A stretch of 64,000 nucleotides of DNA from Massilia sp. Se16.2.3 (GTDB taxonomy: Bacteria; Pseudomonadota; Gammaproteobacteria; Burkholderiales; Burkholderiaceae_D), in the NCBI RefSeq assembly GCF_014171595.1, contig NZ_CP050451.1:2604001-2668000 (forward strand). Reading direction: 5' to 3'. Position numbers and translations under genes: made by a program. Under the pieces are notes generated by a model, which ran no database searches, was not told the origin of the DNA, and was given only the letters and a program-made list of their open reading frames with translations. Shown here in pieces: positions 30,493-39,579 of the stretch (positions are counted from its first letter, which is position 1; each line of letters opens with the position of its first letter).

Positions 30493-30495
30493 GTC

Positions 30496-33400
30496 ATGTT
30501 CCTCTCCAATTTCAGTGTCAAGAAGCCGGTCGCCACGATCGTGCTGATCCTGGCGATGATGTGCATGGGGCTCCTGGCCCTGTCGAAGCTGCGCGTCAAC
30601 CAGAGTCCCGACGTCGAGATCCCGGTCATCGTGGTCAGCATTCCGTATCCGGGCGCCTCGCCCGAGACGGCCGAGCGCGAGATCATCGACCGCCTGGAAA
30701 AACAGATGCAGAGCGTGCAGGGCGTGACCGAGGTCGAGTCTTATGCGAACGAGGGCAGTGCCACCCTGGTGCTGCAGTTCGACTTCAAGCGCAACCTGAT
30801 CGAAGCCTCGGACGACGTGCGCAACGCCATCTCGGCGGTGCGCTACAAGCTGCCCACCGAGATGCGCGAGCCGATCCTGCGCCGCGTCGACCCGTCGGCG
30901 CGGCCGATCATGCAGCTGGCCCTGTCCTCGAAGAAGCAGAGCCATTCCGAGATTTCGCGCCTGGCCGAGGATGACCTGGCCGACCGCTTCCGCGCCATCG
31001 ACGGCGTCTCGACGGTCAACGTGAATGGCTCGCTGCGGCGCGAACTGTCGGTGCTGCTGCGTGCGGACAAGCTGCGCGAATACAACGTCTCGGTGACGGA
31101 AGTCGCCAACGCCCTGCGCAACCAGAACACCAATGCACCGGTCGGCAAGGTGCGCGGCGTGCTCGACGAGAAAGGCATCCGCCTGATCGGCCGCATCGAG
31201 CGTCCCGAGGACTTTTCGCAGATTGTCGTCAAGCGTAACGGCGACACCATCGTGCGCCTGAACCAGGTGGCCGAGATCAGCGACGGCTTCGCCGACATCG
31301 ACAGCGCCTCGATCCATAGCGGCGCTCCCAACGTCGGCATCTCGATCGTGCGCTCGCGCGACGCCTCGACCGTGTCGATCGCCAAGCGCGTGCGCGAACT
31401 GACCGCCGAGATCAACAAGGAGCTGGCGGACGGCACCGTGCTGACCGTCACCCAGGACGGCGGCGAGGAAGCACAGAGCAGTTTGAACAACGTCATCGAA
31501 TCGCTGGTCTTCGGCGCGGTGCTGACCGTGTTCGTGGTCTACGCCTTCCTCAACTCGTGGCGCTCGACGCTGATCACCGCGCTGTCGCTGCCGACCTCGG
31601 TGCTGGCGGCATTCATCGCCGTCTGGCTGTGCGGCTTTACGCTGAACTTCATGACCCTGCTCGGCCTGTCGCTCGCTATCGGCGTGCTGATCGACGATGC
31701 CATCGTGGTACGGGAAAACATCGTGCGCCACATGGAAAACGGTGCCGACCGCCGCAGCGCGGCCCTGAACGGTACCGCCGAGATCGGCATGGCGGTGGCC
31801 TCGACGACCTTCTCGATCATGGCCGTGTTCATCCCGGTGGCCTTCATGCCGGGCGTGGCCGGCGAATGGTTCCGTCCCTTCGCGCTGACCGTGACCTGCT
31901 CAGTGCTGGTGTCGCTGTTCATCTCCTTCACGCTCGACCCGATGCTGTCGGCCTACTGGGGCGACCCGCCAGGCCAGCACCATGCACCAAAAAAGGGCAT
32001 TTCGCGCGTGCTGGGCCGCTTCAACGACTGGTTCGACCGCCAGGCCAGCCGCTACGGCAACGTGATTGCCTGGGCGCTGCACCATCGCCGCTGGATGGGC
32101 GTGATTGCCTTCCTCAGCCTGGTTGCCGCCATCGCGCTGCAATCGACCGTGGGCGGCACCAGCTTCCTGCCCAAAGGCGACGGCAACAAGATCATGATCG
32201 AGGTGCGTACCCCGGCTTCGTCGAGCCTGCGCTATGCGCGCCTGAAGATGGAGCAGGCGGCAAGGCTCGCCCACGACATGAAGGAAACGCGCGCCACCGA
32301 CGTCGTGGTGCGACCGAATGGCGGCCAGGTCTATGTCGAAATCGGCAAGCGCAACACCCGTAACCGTACGGCGGCCGAGATCGGTGCCGACCTGCGTGCC
32401 AGGGTGGCCAGCCTGGTGGGCGCCGAGTACACGGTGATCGACGACCTGGGCGGTGGCGGCAAGCCGGTGCAGATCGAGTTCACCGGCGCCGACTCGCGCA
32501 AGCTGATGGAGCTGACCTCGCTCTACATGGAGAAGCTGCGCCAGGTGCCGGGCGCGGTGGACGTGACGCTGTCGCAGCAGGATCCGAAGAACGAGCTGCA
32601 GATCGAGCTCGACCGCGGCCTGGCGAACTCGATGGGCGTGTCGGTGGGCGACGCCGCCACCGCGCTGCGCGTGGACCTTTGCCGGCATCGAGGTGGGCGA
32701 CTGGGTCGACCCGACCGGCGAGACGCGCGACGTCGCGGTGCGCCTGCATCCGGACGACCGGGTCAACATCGAGAACATCGAGCGCCTGCCGATCGCGATT
32801 GCCGGCACCAATACCATGGTGCCGCTGGAGCAGATCGCCCGCATCAGCATGGGCAAGGGTCCATCGGAAATCCAGCACAAGGACGGCAAGCGCGTGATCA
32901 CGGTCTCGGCCAATGTCCAGGGCCGCTCGAACGGCGAGGTCACGGCCGACGCGATGGCGCTGGCCAAGACCTTCGATTTCCCGCCAGGCTATGGCCTGGC
33001 CCTGGGCGGCGCCGGCAAGGACCAGCAGGAGCTGTTCCGCGAGATGACGATTGCGCTCCTGAGCGGCATCGGCCTGATGTACCTGATCCTGGTGATGCAG
33101 TTCGGTTCGTTCACGGCGCCGCTGGGCGTGATGCTGTCGCTGCCGCTGTCGCTGATCGGTGTGGTGCTGGCCCTCATCATCACCCGCGGCACCCTCAACC
33201 TGATGAGCTTTATCGGCATCATCATGCTGATGGGCCTGGTGGCGAAGAATGCGATCCTGCTGCTCGAGGCCGCCCGTACGCTGGAACACGAAGGCTATGA
33301 CCGCGAAGAAGCGCTGATGAAGGCGGGGCGCCTGCGCCTGCGTCCGATCCTGATGACGACCTTTGCGCTGATCGCCGGCATGCTGCCGGTAGCGCTGGCC

Positions 33401-33745
33401 CTCGGTCCGGACGGCAAGTTCTACCAGCCGCTGGCGGTGGCCATCATCGGCGGCACGATCACCTCGACGCTGCTGACGCTGCTGGTGGTGCCGACCTTCT
33501 ACGACAGCATCGAGTTCGCCCGCGAACGCATGGCGGTCAAGTTCCATCGCCGTGCCGAGCGCTGGACCGTGCTGCCGGCCTTCCTGATGACCTTCATCGA
33601 GGCCATCCTGACGCTGGTGCTGGTGCGCTTCGTGTACCGCATGATCGTCGGCGCCGGGCGCTTCGTCACCGGCCGTGGCCGCAAGCGCGGCGAGCCGGTG
33701 CCGCTGGTGAAGAAGCCACGCCGCGAGGCCGCCGAGAAGGTATGA
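30496..33745 (+). CDS. RND multidrug efflux transporter (HAE1 type, one frameshift)
   Basis: Proton-driven inner-membrane pump of about 1,082 aa when repaired. N-terminal FSVKKPVATIVLIL helix, SIPYPGASPETAE porter motif, and GVLIDDAIVVRENIVRHME in TM4 with the paired proton-relay aspartates; second half has LMGLVAKNAILLLE and LRLRPILMTTFALIAGMLPVAL. One extra G at about 32673-32674 breaks the frame between LRV and TFAGIEVGDW; both sides are otherwise continuous, so the product is probably intact in the organism. Forms an operon with the adaptor lipoprotein and ends at a strong terminator. Confidence 0.9.
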
Positions 33746-33767
33746 TTTCCCGCCGGTTCCGATAGAG

Positions 33768-33793
33768 AAAAAGCCCGCGCATGCGGGCTTTTT
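33768..33793 (+). terminator. rho-independent terminator of the RND operon
   Basis: Perfect stem AAAAAGCCCGC/GCGGGCTTTTT with a GCAT loop, 22 nt after the pump stop codon. The stem is symmetric enough to stop transcription on both strands. Confidence 0.88.
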
Positions 33794-33969
33794 CCTGCTG
33801 CTTGCACAGTGGCCTGTCACGGAACACCCGTGCAGCGCCGCGCCCGTTGTGCGGGCAGCTGCGCGTGGGCGGGGCGGCACCTTCGCAGCTGTCTGGCGCA
33901 TGCCTGCCGGGCTGGCAGTGCCTTTGCGCTTTCCAGGTCCGGGTGCGAGTCCGGCGCCGCCCTGGGGCA

Positions 33970-34455
33970 TCAGTGATTGCCGCCTTCGTGTCCTGCACCC
34001 GGCTTGGTCGAGGCAGGACCGGTGCCGGTGGTGTCGCCGGTGTGGCCGACGGTCTTGCTGCCGGGAGCCGAGGTGGCCTGGGTCGGGCTGCCGCCCGGAT
34101 TGGCGCCGCCGGTGGTGCCGCCCTTGCCGTCGACGACAACCGCGCCGTCCACGCCGCTGGCGCCGCCGGATGCGCCAACGCTGTCCTGCTTGGTCGATTC
34201 CTCGTTGCCGACAGTGCGCGGCGTCACGTTGGTGTTGTACTCGGTCGACGAGAGGCCGGCATTGCCCGCGTTGCCGGTGCCGGCGACGGTGCCGTCGGCC
34301 GAGCTGTTACCGGCACCTGGCGTCCTGCTCGTCACCGCGGCGGCGTCGCCTTCGCCGCCGATACCCGCGTCTTTCTGTTTGCAGCCACCCAGCAGGGCAG
34401 CCAGCACGGCAGCGGTCACGACGAGGGTAGGGAAGGTGGATTTGGTGTTCATCAT
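33970..34455 (-). CDS. low-complexity lipoprotein A
   Basis: 161 aa, no recognised domain. Lipoprotein signal peptide MMNTKSTFPTLVVTAAVLAA ends in LLGGC (lipid Cys at residue 25), then KQKDAGIGGEGD. The mature part is Gly/Thr/Ser/Asn/Ala-rich and almost free of aromatic residues, so probably disordered. AAGGA lies five bases before the ATG at 34455; the reading frame stays open far upstream through an octamer array, but the leader and ribosome site fix the start. It is related in leader and composition to lipoprotein B at 35096-35590, suggesting duplication. Function unknown. Confidence 0.72.
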   Translation of the reverse strand: MMNTKSTFPTLVVTAAVLAALLGGCKQKDAGIGGEGDAAAVTSRTPGAGNSSADGTVAGTGNAGNAGLSSTEYNTNVTPRTVGNEESTKQDSVGASGGASGVDGAVVVDGKGGTTGGANPGGSPTQATSAPGSKTVGHTGDTTGTGPASTKPGAGHEGGNH

Positions 34456-34694
34456 GATGTCCTTGTCTAATCGATGCTGCCGGCACGCCCTGGTTTTCGC
34501 ATTGCAGGGCCGCACCGGCTCGGGGGCAGAAACTGCTGTGAAGTGCACAGTGTGCGGCGGACGCGCTCCAGCGTCGGTGCGGGCGCCAACGTTCGCGAGA
34601 CGAAAGCGATGCGGGTGGATGTGCGCCGGCGGATCGGCAAGCCGGACGGGGCGGACGGAACACCAGAGCCTCGGCGCAGGTGGAGCGACGCAGC

Positions 34695-34858
34695 AGCGGA
34701 ACAGCGGAACAGCGGAACAGCGGAACAGCGGAATAGCGGAACAGCGGAACAGCGGAACAGCGGAACAGCGGAACAGCGGAATAGCGGAATAGCGGAATAG
34801 CGGAATAGCGGAACAGCGGAACAGCGAAACAGTGGCACAGCGGAACGGCGGAACAGTG
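34695..34858. repeat. octanucleotide tandem array (GGAACAGC, about 20 copies)
   Basis: About 20 tandem copies of an 8-bp unit GGAACAGC, with GGAATAGC variants clustered in the middle and decayed copies at the right end. Because neither strand of the core unit makes a stop in three minus-strand frames, long spurious reading frames with a repeating VPLFRCSA pattern arise there. Located upstream of lipoprotein A and downstream of lipoprotein B. The 34456-35095 gap holds this array, a second array, and no gene I can support. Confidence 0.9.
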
Positions 34859-34932
34859 GAGCAGAGAGGCGGAAATAGGGGGCAGGCCAACAGGGGAGGC
34901 AAGCCGCAAGAGGACATGCAGCAATGCTGGAC

Positions 34933-34988
34933 GCGGAGACGCCGAGACGCGGAGACGCGGAGACGCGAAGACGCGAAGACGCGGAGAC
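34933..34988. repeat. octanucleotide tandem array (GCGGAGAC, 7 copies)
   Basis: Seven contiguous 8-bp units: four exact GCGGAGAC, one GCCGAGAC and two GCGAAGAC. Different sequence from the larger array 75 bp away but the same unit length. Lies between the two lipoprotein genes. Confidence 0.88.
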
Positions 34989-35095
34989 TCAGTCCGGTGC
35001 GGTCTGGCCGAGCCAGCGAGAAAAGCCGGCAAGCCGGCGGAACAACGGCAGAGCCCGCGCTGAGCGGGCTCTGCTTGGTAGGCAGCGAAGACCGA

Positions 35096-35590
35096 TTAGC
35101 GGCCGGTGCCCGAGGTGCCGGTGGTGCTGCCGGTGCCCGACGAGTCGGTGCTGCCGGTGGTGCCGCCAGAACCGGTGGTGCCGGTGGTGCCCGAGGTGCC
35201 GCTGGTGCCGGTGCCGCCGGTGGTGCCGGTAGCGCCAGTGCCGGTAGCGCCGGTGCCGGTTGCGCCGGTGCCGGTTGCGCCAGCGCCGGTGGTGTCGCCG
35301 GTGGTGCCGGTAGCGCCAGTGCCGGTGGTGCCGGTTGCGCCGGTGCCGGTGGTGTCACCGGTGGTGCCCATTGCGCCCGTGCCGGTCGCGCCGGTGCCGG
35401 TGGCGCCCGTGCCGGTATCACCCGTGGTGCCGGTGGTGCCGCTCGTGCCCGACGTCGAGCTCGGCGCGGTGGCCGAGGTGTCGCCGGCGCCGCCGGTGCC
35501 GGCGGTGTCGTTCTTCTTGCAAGCGCCCAGCATGGAAGCCAGCAGGGCAGCGGTCAGCAGAATTTTTGGTGCTTTGGTGATTGCGTTCAT
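35096..35590 (-). CDS. low-complexity Gly/Thr-repeat lipoprotein B
   Basis: 164 aa. Lipoprotein leader ([16 protein letters not shown], lipid Cys near residue 23) followed by [10 protein letters not shown] and then about 130 residues made almost only of Gly, Thr, Ala, Ser and Asp, in GATGTG-like periods of six residues that reflect an imperfect 18-bp DNA repeat. No aromatic or long hydrophobic stretch follows, so the mature protein should be disordered at the cell surface or in the periplasm. ATG at 35590. Function unknown; its neighbour at 33970 has a similar leader and bias. Confidence 0.72.
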   Translation of the reverse strand: MNAITKAPKILLTAALLASMLGACKKNDTAGTGGAGDTSATAPSSTSGTSGTTGTTGDTGTGATGTGATGTGAMGTTGDTTGTGATGTTGTGATGTTGDTTGAGATGTGATGTGATGTGATGTTGGTGTSGTSGTTGTTGSGGTTGSTDSSGTGSTTGTSGTGR

Positions 35591-36072
35591 TGTTTAAACT
35601 CCTCGTTCACGTCTATCTTGTGCCGTAGTCTCCAGGTGAGGCGCTGGAGGGGTAACGGCGCCAGTTCGGTTACACCATGAATCTCTTCGGCACCTCGATC
35701 ACATTGCCAAACGTCGGATTGCCGCTTGCGACGCCCGAGGTATCCCGACTGCCCGGGTACCGCGCTGCTTCTCCACGTAATCCTTCGCTCGCCAAGCGTG
35801 CCCGACGTGCCAGTACGGGTTCATTGGCCTAACCCTCAGGGAACCGACGCAACACGCGGCCCCGTTCAGTGCACGAATTCGACTGTGAAAATTAGACTGC
35901 CGTAACTACCGCCAGTTCGCCGAATTGTGCCCTTCTTGCTTTATTCCGCAGTACTGCTCGCGGACTTTGATACCAGTCAAACGGTTGCCCGTTCAACCGG
36001 CCCCCCGGCGTTAGCCGGATGGTCGTTACGGGAGGCGGAACCGATTGCGGGTGCGGCTTGCGCCTTCGCCCG
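35591..36072. other. intergenic region, no gene seen
   Basis: A 482-bp stretch between lipoprotein B and nnrD. I see no reading frame with a plausible start and protein-like composition, no repeat and no clear hairpin terminator. Base composition is slightly more AT-rich than the surroundings around 35880-35990. It must contain the promoter of lipoprotein B. Confidence 0.4.
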
Positions 36073-37035
36073 CTATGCCTGTTCGACGCTCCTCCCTGTG
36101 CCGGCCCCGTGGCCGGCAATCGATTCGAGTAATGCGGGGATCTCGTCGGGGATCTCCCGCGCCAGGTAGCCCAGCACACCGAGCCGCGCGGCCAGGCGTT
36201 CGCCGGCGCGCGCATGCAGGGCGACGCCCCAGCAGGTGGCCTGGGCCAGGTCCGCACCACGTGCGGCCAGGCCGGCGATGATGCCGGCCGGGGTATCGCC
36301 CGAGCCGGAAATCGCCAGGCCGACATTCCCGCCTTCGTGCTGCCACATCTCGCCATCGGGCGCGGCGATCACGGTACGTGCGCCCTTGAGCGCGACCACC
36401 GCGTTCCACTTCACAGCCGCGTCCGCCGCGCGTGCGTCCGGGGCGGCGACGATCTCGGGCTTTGGCGTGCCGGTCAGGTGCGCCATTTCCCCGCAGTGCG
36501 GTGTGACGATCACTGGCTGTTCGAAGCGGAAGGCCTTGCCAGGGTCCCAGCCTTGCGGCGCATGCAGCAGCGTGCCCATGGCACAGGCATCGAGCACGAC
36601 GACGGTGTCGCTGCCCTGCAGGCGGCCCAGCAGGCCGTGCACCAGCTCGGCAGCCGCCGCTTCATCCTGCATGCCGGGCCCGATCAGGACCGCGTCGACG
36701 CGGTCGGCCAATGGATCCAGGCGGGCGATGGCATCAAGCTGGAAGCCGCCGGCTTCGGTTTCGGCCAGGCCGATCACGCGCGCTTCCGGCATGGCCAGTG
36801 CCACCAGTTGGGCAACGCTGGCCCCGGTGGCGACCGTGAGCTTGCCGGCACCGGCGCGCAGGGCGGCAGTGGCGGCCAGGATCACGGCACCAGGCATTTC
36901 GCGCGAGCCGCCCAGCACCAGCACGTGGCCACGCTCTTCCTTGTCGCCGCCCACGCCGGGCATCGGCAGGGGCCAGGCTTGCAGGAGTTCCGTGGTGACG
37001 TCGTGCATGACCGCAGCGGTATGGATGGCATTCAT
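36073..37035 (-). CDS. nnrD: ADP/ATP-dependent NAD(P)H-hydrate dehydratase
   Basis: Repairs hydrated NADH/NADPH by ATP- or ADP-driven dehydration. 320 aa, corresponding to the C-terminal ribokinase-like domain of E. coli Nnr; the N-terminal epimerase domain is absent, so an nnrE gene should be elsewhere. GHVLVLGGSREMPGAVILA near residue 37, VTPHCGEMAHLTG near 197 and the anion-hole motif SGSGDTPAGIIAGL near 265 (aspartate catalytic) identify it. Start ATG 37035, 11 nt after the histidine phosphatase stop, so probably co-transcribed. Confidence 0.92.
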   Translation of the reverse strand: MNAIHTAAVMHDVTTELLQAWPLPMPGVGGDKEERGHVLVLGGSREMPGAVILAATAALRAGAGKLTVATGASVAQLVALAMPEARVIGLAETEAGGFQLDAIARLDPLADRVDAVLIGPGMQDEAAAAELVHGLLGRLQGSDTVVVLDACAMGTLLHAPQGWDPGKAFRFEQPVIVTPHCGEMAHLTGTPKPEIVAAPDARAADAAVKWNAVVALKGARTVIAAPDGEMWQHEGGNVGLAISGSGDTPAGIIAGLAARGADLAQATCWGVALHARAGERLAARLGVLGYLAREIPDEIPALLESIAGHGAGTGRSVEQA

Positions 37036-37046
37036 GGAAGCTCCGC

Positions 37047-37811
37047 TCAGGCCTTCGCCGCCGTCGGGACATCCTTGTCGACCGTGACCGGCGTGCCGGT
37101 TGATTCCAGCGGCGCGACGAAGTTCACCAGGCGCACCACCAGCTTGCCGCGCTTGCCCTCGTCCGGATGGAAGGCATACGAGGTGACCGAGCAGTTCGGC
37201 ACGTCGCCGGCGCGGTCGTAGGCGAGGATGCTGGCCTCGTCGAGGCGCTCGATCAGGTAGCGGAAGCAGTTGACGATGACCTGGTGGGCGACGATGAGCA
37301 CGCGTTCCTGGCGGTAGTCGCGCGAGAGCGTGTCGAGCACGCTGCGCAGGCGCAGGATGACATCGCACCAGCTTTCGCCGCCGGGCGGGCGGAAATAGAA
37401 TTTGCCGACGTGCTGGCGCTGCGCGTAGAGCTCGGGATACTTGTGGGCGATGCCGTGCGTGGTGAGGCGGTCGAGGATGCCGAATTCCTTTTCGCGCAGG
37501 CGCTCGTCGGCATGCACCGCCAGCAGCGACTCGCGTTCGAGGCGGCGCATCAGGATCTTGGCGGTTTCGGCCGCGCGCACATAAGGGGAGTGCAGCACGA
37601 CATTGGGCCGCTCGCCCCGGGGCAGGGCGGCGAACCAGGAAGCGAGGGCCTCGGACTGGCGCACGCCCAGCTCGGACAGGGGCACGTCGACGTCGCGCTC
37701 GGCGATGTCGATCTCGTGCCCGGCCGCGGCTTCGGCGACGTCGCGTGCGACGTTACCGGCGCTTTGCCCGTGCCTGACCAGCCAGATTTCCTGTGGCCAC
37801 TTCTGTTCCAT
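37047..37811 (-). CDS. histidine phosphatase (phosphoglycerate mutase-like)
   Basis: 254 aa of the histidine phosphatase superfamily branch 1. The phospho-accepting histidine lies in LVRHGQSAGN at residues 11-20; the catalytic arginine and glutamate in SPYVRAAETA near 75, and the second histidine in VLIVAHQVIVNCFRYL near 172. Length and PPGGESWCDVILRL suggest a phosphatase rather than glycolytic mutase; substrate is unknown. First gene of a probable two-gene unit with nnrD. Confidence 0.87.
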   Translation of the reverse strand: MEQKWPQEIWLVRHGQSAGNVARDVAEAAAGHEIDIAERDVDVPLSELGVRQSEALASWFAALPRGERPNVVLHSPYVRAAETAKILMRRLERESLLAVHADERLREKEFGILDRLTTHGIAHKYPELYAQRQHVGKFYFRPPGGESWCDVILRLRSVLDTLSRDYRQERVLIVAHQVIVNCFRYLIERLDEASILAYDRAGDVPNCSVTSYAFHPDEGKRGKLVVRLVNFVAPLESTGTPVTVDKDVPTAAKA

Positions 37812-37911
37812 TACCTGCCCGTCGTTGATGTTGACATGACATCATCATAGACGGATTCGTCAGCGGGTCCGCGCACGATTCCGCGCGCAAACAATCGCAG
37901 CCGGCAGGCGT

Positions 37912-39312
37912 TCAGGCGGCTTGTTCTTCCCCGTCCAGATTGGTTTCCGCGTCGCTATTAAACACCGCCATGTCGGTGGCGCCGAGGACGCGCGCCGTGA
38001 TTGTGCCGGCCGTGATGGAGCCGCTGACATTGAGCGCGGTGCGGCCCATGTCGATCAGCGGCTCGATCGAGATCAGGAGTCCGGCCAGTGCCACCGGCAG
38101 GTCAAGCGCCGACAGTACGATCAGCGCAGCAAAAGTGGCGCCGCCGCCGACCCCGGCCACGCCGATCGAACCGAACACGACGATCGCTAGCAGGGGCAGC
38201 AGGAAGCCGGCGTTCCAGGGATCGATGCCCACCGTCGGGGCGATCATCACCGCCAGCATCGCCGGGTAGATGCCGGCGCAGCCATTCTGGCCGATGGTGG
38301 CGCCGAAGGAGGCGGCGAAGTTGGCGATGCCTTCGGGCGTACCGAGGCGCGTCGTCTGCGTTGCCACGCTCATCGGGATCGCACCGGCGCTGGTGCGCGA
38401 GGTGAAGGCGAAGGCCAGCACCGGGAAGATTTTTTTCAGGTAGCGTGCCGGATTCAGGCCGCTGACGCCGACCAGCACCAGGTGCACGCAGAACATCAGG
38501 ATGATGGCGCTGTACGAGGCCATCACGAAGCCGAGCAGGTTCAGGATGTCCTGCAGGCTCGAGCCGGCGACGACTTTCGCCATCAGCGCGAACACGCCGT
38601 ACGGGGTCAGGCGCAGTACCAGGGTCACCATGCGCATCACGATCGCATGGGCGACCTGCACGAAATGGCTGAACGAGGCAAATTCAGCCGGCTTCTTGCC
38701 CGCGATGCCGGTGGCGGCGATGCCGATGAAGACCGAGAAGAACACCACCGCGATGGTCGAGGTCTTGCGCGCGCCCGTCATGTCGAGGAAGGGATTGGCC
38801 GGGATGAACGACAGCAGCATCGACGGCAGTGAAATCTCCTTTGCCGTCGACAGCGAGCCCTGCAGGTATTCGCCGCGGGCGACTTCGGCCGCGGATGCCG
38901 TCAGCCCGACCGCAGACAAGCCGTAGAGCTTGGCCATCAGGATGCCGAGCACGGCGGCCAGGGCGGTAGTGGCGATCAGGATCCCGATCGTCAGCACGCT
39001 GATCTTGCCCAGCGAGGCGGCGTCGCGCAGCTTGATGATGGCGCCAATGATCGACACCATGATCAGCGGCACCACGATCATCTGCAGCAGCTTGACGTAG
39101 CCGCTGCCGGCGACGTCGAGCCAGGCATTGGTGGCGGCCACTTCGTTCGACGCCGCACCGTAGAGCGCTTGCAGGGCCGCGCCGAGCAGCACTCCCAGCC
39201 CGAGACCGGTGAATACGCGGCGCGTGAAGGAGACATGGCGGGCCTGCATGCCGTAGAGCAGGGCGCAAACGGCCAGCGCGACGGCCAGGTTCAGGATCAG
39301 GGGCAAGGTCAT
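37912..39312 (-). CDS. tcyP: dicarboxylate/amino acid:cation symporter, cystine type
   Basis: Inner-membrane symporter of 466 aa in the DAACS (SDF) family, with about eight to ten hydrophobic helices. LLQMIVVPLIMVSIIGAIIKL near residue 75, the serine-rich reentrant segment FTSRTSAGAIPMSV near 312, and FGATIGQNGCAGIYPAM near 345 are typical. Sequence features such as the long N-terminal region and TSRTSAGAIP match TcyP/YdjN L-cystine transporters more than DctA or GltP. No adjacent metabolic genes. Divergent from the chemoreceptor gene. Confidence 0.88.
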   Translation of the reverse strand: MTLPLILNLAVALAVCALLYGMQARHVSFTRRVFTGLGLGVLLGAALQALYGAASNEVAATNAWLDVAGSGYVKLLQMIVVPLIMVSIIGAIIKLRDAASLGKISVLTIGILIATTALAAVLGILMAKLYGLSAVGLTASAAEVARGEYLQGSLSTAKEISLPSMLLSFIPANPFLDMTGARKTSTIAVVFFSVFIGIAATGIAGKKPAEFASFSHFVQVAHAIVMRMVTLVLRLTPYGVFALMAKVVAGSSLQDILNLLGFVMASYSAIILMFCVHLVLVGVSGLNPARYLKKIFPVLAFAFTSRTSAGAIPMSVATQTTRLGTPEGIANFAASFGATIGQNGCAGIYPAMLAVMIAPTVGIDPWNAGFLLPLLAIVVFGSIGVAGVGGGATFAALIVLSALDLPVALAGLLISIEPLIDMGRTALNVSGSITAGTITARVLGATDMAVFNSDAETNLDGEEQAA

Positions 39313-39493
39313 GGAACGCCTTCCGTGGCAAACGAATGTTGCAGAAATTTAAACGCAGCATTCTATAGGCAAACGAACCCGGCCGCAGGAAGCGGTGCGT
39401 GAGCCTTTTGCCAAGTAGCTTGTCAGGGGAGTAAAGGAACGTTGCCGTGTAGCGACAAAACCCGCAAAACCAGCAGGGTTTTTCCGGGATTGT

Positions 39494-39522
39494 TTCCTTA
39501 TGGATGGGGATATTTCTATAAT
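39494..39522 (+). promoter_or_regulatory. candidate sigma-70 promoter of the chemoreceptor gene
   Basis: A perfect -10 box TATAAT at 39517-39522 with a weak -35 (TTCCTT at 39494-39499) at 17 bp spacing, 58 nt before the chemoreceptor ATG. The region shared with the divergent symporter gene is relatively AT-rich. No flagellar sigma-28 promoter was recognised. Confidence 0.35.
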
Positions 39523-39579
39523 TCAACGCAGCGTCCCGTCGCACTGTCGACCAACACCCACTCGCCCCAGCGCACCTCA

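Noticed and set aside
34695..34988. Possible CRISPR or iteron origin
   Set aside because: Pure 8-bp tandem arrays without spacers, and no replication initiator gene or DnaA boxes seen.
34307..35421. Long minus-strand reading frames with VPLFRCSA-type repeats across the octamer array, one running in frame into lipoprotein A
   Set aside because: They come from an 8-bp repeat that lacks stops in three frames. Lipoprotein A has its own leader, lipobox and ribosome site at 34455, so the extension is spurious.
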